Shown: positions 6,803-10,405 of the stretch, in pieces
How the letters are laid out: the number at the start of each line of letters is the position of its first letter
How positions within the stretch are numbered: the stretch's first letter is position 1
Assembly: GCA_937926065.1 (NCBI GenBank)
Contig: CALANM010000074.1
Span: forward strand, 1-10,405
Direction: 5' to 3'
Source of the DNA: an uncultured Microbacterium sp.
GTDB lineage: Bacteria; Actinomycetota; Actinomycetes; Actinomycetales; Microbacteriaceae
DNA: 10,405 bases
Program-made: the position numbers and the translations under genes
The notes under the pieces: model-generated
What the model was told of the DNA's origin: nothing
Databases searched by the model: none
Seen by the model: the letters and a program-made list of their open reading frames with translations, nothing else

Positions 6803-7501
6803 TCAGGCTCCGGCGGCGTCTCCGGCGGCGGTTTTCTCGGCGTCGCGCCGCCCCACCACGCGAGCCGGGGCGCCGACGGCGATCGAGCCCGCCGGGATGT
6901 CGCGGGTGACGACGCTGCCCGAGCCGATCACGCTTCCGCGACCGATGGTCACTCCTGCCGTGACGATCGTGCCGGCGCCGATCCAGCAGTCGTCCTCGAT
7001 CGTCACAAAGCTCCGCTCGACACCCTGCTCCTTGATGGGCCGGTTCGGGTCGGCAAACACATGGTTCTCTGAGTAGACCTGCACTCCCGGACCGAACATG
7101 ACGTCGGAGCCGATCGTGATACGCCCCGAGCACCCGATGAAGCACCCTGCGTTGAAGCTCGACCGGTCGCCGACGGTGAGGCCGACGCCGGCCTCCCCGC
7201 CGTAGTAGCTGGATGGACGAATGGCGGTACGCGCTCCGATCGACACGTCGGAACCGAAGCGGATTCCCTCGCTCGACAGTCCCTGCAGCTCCGCGTCGTC
7301 CTCGATCACGAGGCGCCCGGTGTGGCGCACGTGCCGCAGCCCGGACAGCCGCACGCCGCGGCCGATGAACAACGGACCCTCCGAGGCGCCGAACCTCCAT
7401 TTGCGCAGCACGCCCCGCGCGAACATCCGCCCGGCACGGACCAGGGCTCCGACGTCTGCTGCGCGCGCGTCGCTGCCGCGAAGGCCGGAGAATCGGCTCA
7501 T
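6803..7501 (-). CDS. Hexapeptide-repeat (left-handed beta-helix) acyltransferase
   Basis: This 232-residue protein is built mainly of hexapeptide repeats (VSIGARTAI, ITIGSDVMFGPGV, CWIGAGTIV, VTIGRGSVIGSGSVV), which fold into a left-handed beta helix. His147 in YSENHVFADPNRPI is where WcaF/LacA-type O-acetyltransferases have their catalytic His. The C-terminal cap DIPAGSIAVGAPARVV is also typical. It most likely transfers acetyl or a related acyl group from acyl-CoA to a hydroxyl of a sugar or alcohol in the locus product. The first ~45 residues (basic, with VLRKWRFG) precede the first coil and resemble those of WcaF-like enzymes. The ATG at 7501 overlaps the stop of the CDP-alcohol transferase gene as ATGA, so the two are co-translated. 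A GC-rich inverted repeat (CCGCCG 6796-6801, CGGCGG 6811-6816) spans the end of the gene and might serve as a terminator in both directions. Confidence 0.92.
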   Translation of the reverse strand: MSRFSGLRGSDARAADVGALVRAGRMFARGVLRKWRFGASEGPLFIGRGVRLSGLRHVRHTGRLVIEDDAELQGLSSEGIRFGSDVSIGARTAIRPSSYYGGEAGVGLTVGDRSSFNAGCFIGCSGRITIGSDVMFGPGVQVYSENHVFADPNRPIKEQGVERSFVTIEDDCWIGAGTIVTAGVTIGRGSVIGSGSVVTRDIPAGSIAVGAPARVVGRRDAEKTAAGDAAGA

Positions 7502-8262
7502 CGTGCAGTCCCCGCCTCCGCCGCCTTGGCCTCCGCTTCAGCACGACGCACCGAGCGATGCCAGCGCACGCCCGAGGCGGCCAGCAGCAGCAGGTTGATC
7601 ACGGCAAGGGCGGTGTAGATCGTGACGAAGACGGGCGGAACCCACAGCGTCAGGAAGACGATGCACAGGAGCCCGTAATCGGCGGGCATGACCGCGAGAG
7701 AGTACACCGCCGAGGTCGGCCCTGCCTCGGCCGGTGCCGGCATCGCCGGATGCTGCAGGCGGTTGATGCGGCGCAGGAAGTCGGCACCGACGACTCCGAA
7801 GAAGAACACGCTCGCGGTCGCCCCGAAGGCGAGCGGAACGAGCATCCAAAGGTCGGAGAGGTCGTAGAAGCGGAACCAGCAGATGAGGACCGCGATGTGG
7901 ATCGTCGCCTGCTTCGTGGCGTCGAAGAAGTGGTCGAGCCACTCGCCCGCGAGCGAGCCGGTGCCCGTGAGCCGGGCGACCTGCCCGTCGGCGGAGTCGA
8001 GGGCGTAGCCGAGCACGAGCAGCAGTGAGACGAGGACCGCCGACCACCACGTCGGCGGCACGAGGGCGATGAGCAGAATGCCCGCCCCCGTCGCAGCCCC
8101 GCTCAGCAGGGTGACCTGCGTCGGTGAGAGGCGCAACGCGTACGCCGCCGCAGCGAGGACGCGACCGAGCGGCCGGTTGACGAAGCGGGAGTACGCGGGC
8201 GCGCCGCGCGACGATTTCTGGGCGGCAGCGAGTCGCTCAATCGCTTGGCGGAACTCGGACAT
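7498..8262 (-). CDS. CDP-alcohol phosphatidyltransferase-family membrane protein
   Basis: This 254-residue integral membrane enzyme has the full family signature D-G-x2-A-R-x8-G-x3-D-x3-D: Asp89 in LDSADG, Asp92-Gly93, Ala96-Arg97, Gly106, Asp110 and Asp114. These acidic residues bind metal and the CDP donor. About six hydrophobic segments follow the soluble N-terminus, for example LLSGAATGAGILLIALV, AVLVSLLLVLGYAL and LLCIVFLTLWVPPVFVTIYTA. The family moves a phospho-alcohol or phosphatidyl group between a CDP donor and a hydroxyl acceptor. The substrate here is unknown. The divergent cytidylyltransferase suggests a donor of the CDP-glycerol or other CDP-polyol type, or a modified headgroup. 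It is the first gene of the unit with the acyltransferase. The ATG at 8262 has an AAGGGG ribosome binding site (minus strand, 8277-8272) nine bases upstream. An ordinary phospholipid synthase is also possible, but the setting in a glycan locus argues for a special role. Confidence 0.9.
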   Translation of the reverse strand: MSEFRQAIERLAAAQKSSRGAPAYSRFVNRPLGRVLAAAAYALRLSPTQVTLLSGAATGAGILLIALVPPTWWSAVLVSLLLVLGYALDSADGQVARLTGTGSLAGEWLDHFFDATKQATIHIAVLICWFRFYDLSDLWMLVPLAFGATASVFFFGVVGADFLRRINRLQHPAMPAPAEAGPTSAVYSLAVMPADYGLLCIVFLTLWVPPVFVTIYTALAVINLLLLAASGVRWHRSVRRAEAEAKAAEAGTAR

Positions 8263-8296
8263 GGGCGAGCACCCCTTCGCGGTATCGGATGATCCG

Positions 8297-8312
8297 GCCC
8301 ACTATAGCGGGC
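8297..8312 (-). promoter_or_regulatory. -10 box within a 16-bp near-perfect palindrome
   Basis: On the minus strand TATAGT (8306-8301) is a good TANNNT -10 for the CDP-alcohol transferase operon, whose start is at 8262. It sits in the centre of GCCCACTATAGCGGGC (8297-8312), symmetric except for one pair. A dyad over a -10 box is the expected place for a repressor site, but could also be chance. Confidence 0.45.
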
Positions 8313-8329
8313 AGCCCGATTCTGCCCGC
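8307..8329. repeat. Perfect 8-bp inverted repeat in the divergent promoter region
   Basis: GCGGGCAG (8307-8314) and CTGCCCGC (8322-8329) are exact reverse complements separated by seven bases. The dyad overlaps the palindrome at the -10 box and covers the expected -35 zone of the minus-strand promoter, where no -35 hexamer is visible. It could be an operator for a dimeric regulator. Confidence 0.5.
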
Positions 8330-8388
8330 GCCACCAGGGCCGGGGGACGCGCTTGCGAAAAGTGATCGCGCTCGACGCGACTTTGCCC

Positions 8389-8394
8389 TATGCT
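8389..8394 (+). promoter_or_regulatory. Candidate -10 box for the cytidylyltransferase gene
   Basis: TATGCT fits TANNNT. Transcription would start near 8401, leaving a leader of about 95 bases that holds the hairpins described separately. No convincing -35 stands 16-19 bp upstream. TTGCGA at 8353-8358 is too far away. Confidence 0.4.
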
Positions 8395-8404
8395 GAACCT
8401 CGTT

Positions 8405-8499
8405 CGCCGACGGGGGGTTGGCGGACGTCGCCGGCGGGGGCCGGCGAAATGGGGGAAGGCGATGGGGAATCGCCGTTAGTCATTGCTGGGGGGCAAATG
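8405..8499 (+). promoter_or_regulatory. Leader with four tandem hairpins carrying G-run loops
   Basis: Four consecutive stem-loops can be drawn. (1) CGCCGAC 8405-8411 with GTTGGCG 8417-8423 (one G-U pair), loop GGGGG. (2) CGCCGGC 8429-8435 with GCCGGCG 8440-8446, loop GGGG. (3) GGCGAT 8458-8463 with ATCGCC 8469-8474, loop GGGGA. (4) CATTGC 8481-8486 with GCAA-A-TG 8493-8499 (one bulged A), loop TGGGGG. The fourth presents the ribosome binding site in the loop and encloses the start codon in its stem. An unpaired GGGGG at 8451-8455 lies between hairpins 2 and 3. The arrangement suggests post-transcriptional control of translation, perhaps by a C-rich RNA or an RNA-binding protein. It was folded by eye only. 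It matches no riboswitch class I recognise. Confidence 0.5.
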
Positions 8500-8958
8500 A
8501 CAGTTCGAATCGGCTATGCCGCGGGTGCGTTCGATCTTTTCCACGTCGGACATCTGAACATCCTTCGTCACGCAAAGGCCAACTGCGACGTTCTTGTCGC
8601 GGGAGTCGTGAGCGATGAGATGCTGCAGCAGACGAAGGGCGTCACGCCGTTCGTCCCGACTGCCGAGCGCGTGGAGATCGTGCGCAACATCCGCTTCGTC
8701 GATTACGTGCACGTGGAGAACGAGCCAAGCAAGCTCGACGCGTGGCGCGAAGTGGGGTTCACCCATTTCTTCAAGGGTGACGACTGGCGCGGCACCGAGA
8801 AGGGCAAGCGCCTTGAGCGCGAGCTCTCCGAGGTCGGCGTCGAGGTCGTGTACTTCCCGTACACGGCCCACACCTCGAGCACGCAGCTTCGCCGTGCGCT
8901 CGAGACGGTGAATGCCGAGCCGCTCCACGAGTTCGGCGTGCGTTCGGCAACGGCCTGA
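8497..8958 (+). CDS. TagD-like cytidylyltransferase (nucleotidyltransferase fold)
   Basis: This 153-residue protein belongs to the HxGH nucleotidyltransferases. The N-terminus IGYAAGAFDLFHVGHLNILR carries HVGH at 16-19. KGDDWRGTEKG (93-103) and the C-terminal nucleotide-binding segment YTAHTSSTQLR (122-132) correspond to the RTxGISTT region of glycerol-3-phosphate cytidylyltransferase. The Arg of that motif is Tyr here, and GIS is replaced by HTS. It would couple CTP with a phosphorylated alcohol to give a CDP-alcohol and pyrophosphate in the cytoplasm. Glycerol 3-phosphate is the default guess from the family, but another polyol phosphate is possible, and adenylyl transfer is not excluded. 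Start: the ATG at 8497 follows a G-run ribosome binding site (8488-8493) and directly precedes the first beta strand. The frame is open back to 8353, but that part covers the structured leader. It faces the CDP-alcohol transferase operon head to head. A hairpin (GGCCTG-ATT-CAGGCC, 8952-8966) includes its stop codon. Confidence 0.88.
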   Translation: MTVRIGYAAGAFDLFHVGHLNILRHAKANCDVLVAGVVSDEMLQQTKGVTPFVPTAERVEIVRNIRFVDYVHVENEPSKLDAWREVGFTHFFKGDDWRGTEKGKRLERELSEVGVEVVYFPYTAHTSSTQLRRALETVNAEPLHEFGVRSATA

Positions 8959-8966
8959 TTCAGGCC
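8952..8966 (+). terminator. Hairpin across the cytidylyltransferase stop codon
   Basis: GGCCTG (8952-8957) pairs with CAGGCC (8961-8966) across ATT, so the TGA stop at 8956-8958 is inside the structure. There is no T tract. It may be a weak terminator, part of a compact 3' structure, or chance. Confidence 0.3.
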
Positions 8967-8968
8967 AC

Positions 8969-9055
8969 CACAGACTCGGCGGCGCCGAGTACGGCTCGAC
9001 CCCTCTCCCCAGGCCAGGGCCCACCCCACTCGGCGCCGTCGAACCACGGTCTGTG
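8969..9055. repeat. Large imperfect inverted repeat with a C-rich loop
   Basis: The left arm at 8969-8990 pairs with the right arm at 9028-9055. CACAGAC (8969-8975) matches GTCTGTG (9049-9055), and 8976-8990 matches 9028-9042 in 14 of 15 positions; six unpaired bases (9043-9048) interrupt the right arm. The 37-base loop (8991-9027) contains CCCC at 9000-9003, 9007-9010 and 9024-9027, and CCC at 9020-9022. The left arm is also self-complementary as a local hairpin (ACTCGGC-GGC-GCCGAGT, 8974-8990), so two folds compete. It lies between converging genes and may act as a two-way terminator or a structured RNA. No coding sequence is evident. Confidence 0.5.
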
Positions 9056-9089
9056 AACCGGACGCAGAAGAACTCAATAGAACCTCGGA

Positions 9090-9159
9090 TGCGGGTTGGG
9101 GGACCCGCAGACGAGTAATCGGGGGATGAGGAGCCGCGGGACCTGGGGGCCCGCGGCTC
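9090..9159. other. Two hairpins with G-run loops (C-run loops on the other strand)
   Basis: TGCGGGT (9090-9096) pairs with ACCCGCA (9103-9109) over the loop TGGGGG. GAGCCGCGGG (9131-9140) pairs perfectly with CCCGCGGCTC (9150-9159) over the loop ACCTGGGGG. A further GGGGG (9121-9125) lies between them. The CCTGGGG of the second loop is exactly complementary to CCCCAGG at 9007-9013 in the loop of the nearby inverted repeat, and TGGGG of the first matches CCCCA at 9007-9011 and 9024-9028. On the minus strand these are strong hairpins 40-100 bases beyond the GT2-GtrA stop and could terminate that transcript. A weaker stem (ACCCG 9161-9165, CGGGT 9174-9178, then TTC) follows on the plus strand. 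Confidence 0.5.
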
Positions 9160-9196
9160 GACCCGTCTCTGGGCGGGTTTCAGATCCCGGCCCGTC

Positions 9197-10321
9197 TCAG
9201 AGCTCGCCGGGCTCCATGGCCTGCTCGTCGATGCGCTCGAGCGCTCCGCGCAGGGGTGTGGCCGGGCCGGTCTTGCGGGGTGCGTAGACGACGAGCGAGT
9301 GGAACACGAACCGCACGACGAACGCGACCACGAGCGTGACGGCCGTGGCGACGACGGCGGAGATGTGCCCGGTCTCGACCATGAACGCGACGATCGGGAT
9401 GCGGATGACCGCTTCGGCGTTGTTGAACGCGAAGGACTTCGCGAACCGCGCCCACACACCCGACGCCTGATTGCGCATGTCGTTGAAGACGAAGTGCTCG
9501 ATGAGCAGGAAGTTGCCGATGATGGTCGCTTCGGCCGCGATGACCGCCGCGACGATGTAGTCGACTCCGAGCTGGGTGAGCGCCCACACGATGGCGACGT
9601 TCGCGACGGCACCGATGCCGCCGATGACCGCGAACAGCGACATCTTGCCGAACCGGAGCGCGGCGAGCTGGGTGAGGAAGTGCACTCCCTGCCGCAGCGA
9701 CGCCTTCGACTCGCCCGCGTGACGGTCGGCGAAGTGGAACGGCACCTCGGCGATGCGGAAGCCCTTGCGAACGAGGATCTCGAGGAGGATCTTGAAGCCC
9801 CTCGGCCGCAGGCTGTCGAGGTCGACGGCGGTGCGTGAGACGAGGAAGAAGCCGGTCATCGGGTCGGTGACGTCGCGAAGCCGCACCGGGAACATGGCCT
9901 TCGTGATCGAGGTCGACGCCTTCGACACGAGCACGCGCGAGCGGTCGGCGAGCCCGTGAGCCGTGCCGCCGCCGGCGTAGCGCGACGCGATGACGACGTC
10001 GACGTCGCCCTGCCGGTAGCGGTCGACCAGCTCGGGGATCTTCTCGGGCGGATGCTGCAGGTCTCCGTCCATGACGAGGCACAGATCCGACTCCGCCGCA
10101 CGGATGCCTTCGACGACAGCGCCGCCGAGCCCGCCCGTATGCACGTCGCGGTGGATGAGGCGCACGGGGAGCTGTGCCTCGGCCGCCACGGCACGGACCA
10201 CGTCGGGCGTGTCGTCGATGCTGTCGTCGACGAAGAGGATCTCGGCGTCCATGCCGGAGACGGCAGCGGCGACCCGACGTACCAGCTCGCGCACATTAGG
10301 AGCCTCGTTGTACGTCGGCAC
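9197..10321 (-). CDS. Polyprenol-phosphate sugar synthase-like GT2 fused to a GtrA membrane domain
   Basis: The 374 residues from the GTG at 10321 form two parts. Residues 1 to about 215 are a dolichol-phosphate-mannose-synthase-type GT2: PTYNE, FVDDSIDD, the metal-binding MDGDLQHPPE (Asp85, Asp87), ASRYAGGG, DPMTGFF, RGFKILLEIL and VPFHFADRHAGESK. Residues about 226-349 form a four-helix GtrA domain (MSLFAVIGGIGAVANV, YIVAAVIAAEATIIGNFLL, IRIPIVAFMV, VVAFVVRFVFHSLVVY). Such fused enzymes transfer a hexose from GDP- or UDP-sugar to polyprenyl phosphate; the membrane part anchors the enzyme or helps move the product. The start is doubtful. In-frame codons upstream read DLSIIV and would supply the missing first Rossmann strand, yet the only in-frame candidate there is a CTG at 10333, ten bases after GGGGGA (minus 10349-10344). 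An in-frame TAG at 10375-10373 closes the frame. GDP-mannose would also be the substrate of Gmd. Confidence 0.88.
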   Translation of the reverse strand: MPTYNEAPNVRELVRRVAAAVSGMDAEILFVDDSIDDTPDVVRAVAAEAQLPVRLIHRDVHTGGLGGAVVEGIRAAESDLCLVMDGDLQHPPEKIPELVDRYRQGDVDVVIASRYAGGGTAHGLADRSRVLVSKASTSITKAMFPVRLRDVTDPMTGFFLVSRTAVDLDSLRPRGFKILLEILVRKGFRIAEVPFHFADRHAGESKASLRQGVHFLTQLAALRFGKMSLFAVIGGIGAVANVAIVWALTQLGVDYIVAAVIAAEATIIGNFLLIEHFVFNDMRNQASGVWARFAKSFAFNNAEAVIRIPIVAFMVETGHISAVVATAVTLVVAFVVRFVFHSLVVYAPRKTGPATPLRGALERIDEQAMEPGEL

Positions 10322-10405
10322 GATGATCGACAGGTCGATGATGTCCCCCGTGAGCGTGCGGAACGGTGCGGTCTATCGTCGCACGGTCCCCTGAGCGGAT
10401 GCGAA

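Noticed and set aside
8412..8493. Intermolecular or intramolecular G-quadruplex from the leader G runs
   Set aside because: Spacing between runs is long and uneven (about 11-20 bases), and each run fits neatly as a hairpin loop, which explains the pattern better; not excluded by experiment.
8969..9159. CRISPR array or transposon terminal repeats
   Set aside because: The inverted structures have different stem sequences, there are no regular spacers, no target duplications and no transposase gene.
8476..9612. Minus-strand open frame of about 378 codons across the cytidylyltransferase and the intergenic region
   Set aside because: Its product is Ser/Arg/Pro low-complexity or antisense in character, it crosses three clear genetic units, and both overlapped genes have strong family motifs.

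Overview
The window is GC-rich, with G/C strongly preferred at third codon positions, GTG starts, 4-nt ATGA/GTGA overlaps and TANNNT-type -10 boxes. This suggests a high-GC Gram-positive actinobacterium; a Microbacterium-like member of the Microbacteriaceae is my guess from overall look, not from a search. The content is a cell-surface polysaccharide or glycopolymer locus: four glycosyltransferases, a nucleotide-sugar pathway, a lipid-linked-glycan flippase, an O-acyltransferase and two CDP-alcohol-type enzymes. Genes lie on both strands in short blocks.

Layout. 1-2213 (+): two overlapping GT-B glycosyltransferase genes, the first cut by the window edge. 2188-2340 (-): a remnant that looks like the C-terminus of an acyltransferase-3 (OafA-type) gene. 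2458-4376 (-): gmd then rmd, overlapping by 4 nt, which make GDP-D-rhamnose from GDP-mannose. 4428-5354 (+): a GT2 glycosyltransferase, probably from a leaderless transcript, followed by a hairpin. 5447-6790 (+): a Wzx-like flippase with looser codon use than its neighbours. 6803-8262 (-): a CDP-alcohol phosphatidyltransferase-family gene and a hexapeptide-repeat acyltransferase, overlapping by 4 nt. 8497-8958 (+): a TagD-like cytidylyltransferase with a remarkable leader. 9197-10321 (-): a polyprenol-phosphate-sugar synthase-like GT2 fused to a GtrA-type membrane domain.

How they may work together (inference): Gmd and Rmd supply GDP-D-rhamnose. The GT4, GT-B and GT2 enzymes assemble a repeat unit on a lipid carrier, and the flippase moves it outward. 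The GT2-GtrA protein may charge polyprenyl phosphate with a hexose for use outside the membrane. The cytidylyltransferase could make a CDP-activated alcohol that the CDP-alcohol transferase attaches to a lipid or glycan, while the hexapeptide enzyme adds an acyl group. No polymerase (Wzy), priming transferase or ABC exporter is visible here.

The most unusual signal is around the cytidylyltransferase gene. Its leader can fold into four consecutive hairpins (8405-8499), each with a run of four or five G in the loop; the last holds the ribosome binding site in its loop and the start codon in its stem. Downstream there is a large inverted repeat (8969-9055) whose 37-nt loop carries several C runs, then two more hairpins with G-run loops (9090-9109, 9131-9159). 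G loops and C loops are complementary. These structures were found by eye, without energy calculation or comparison with relatives.
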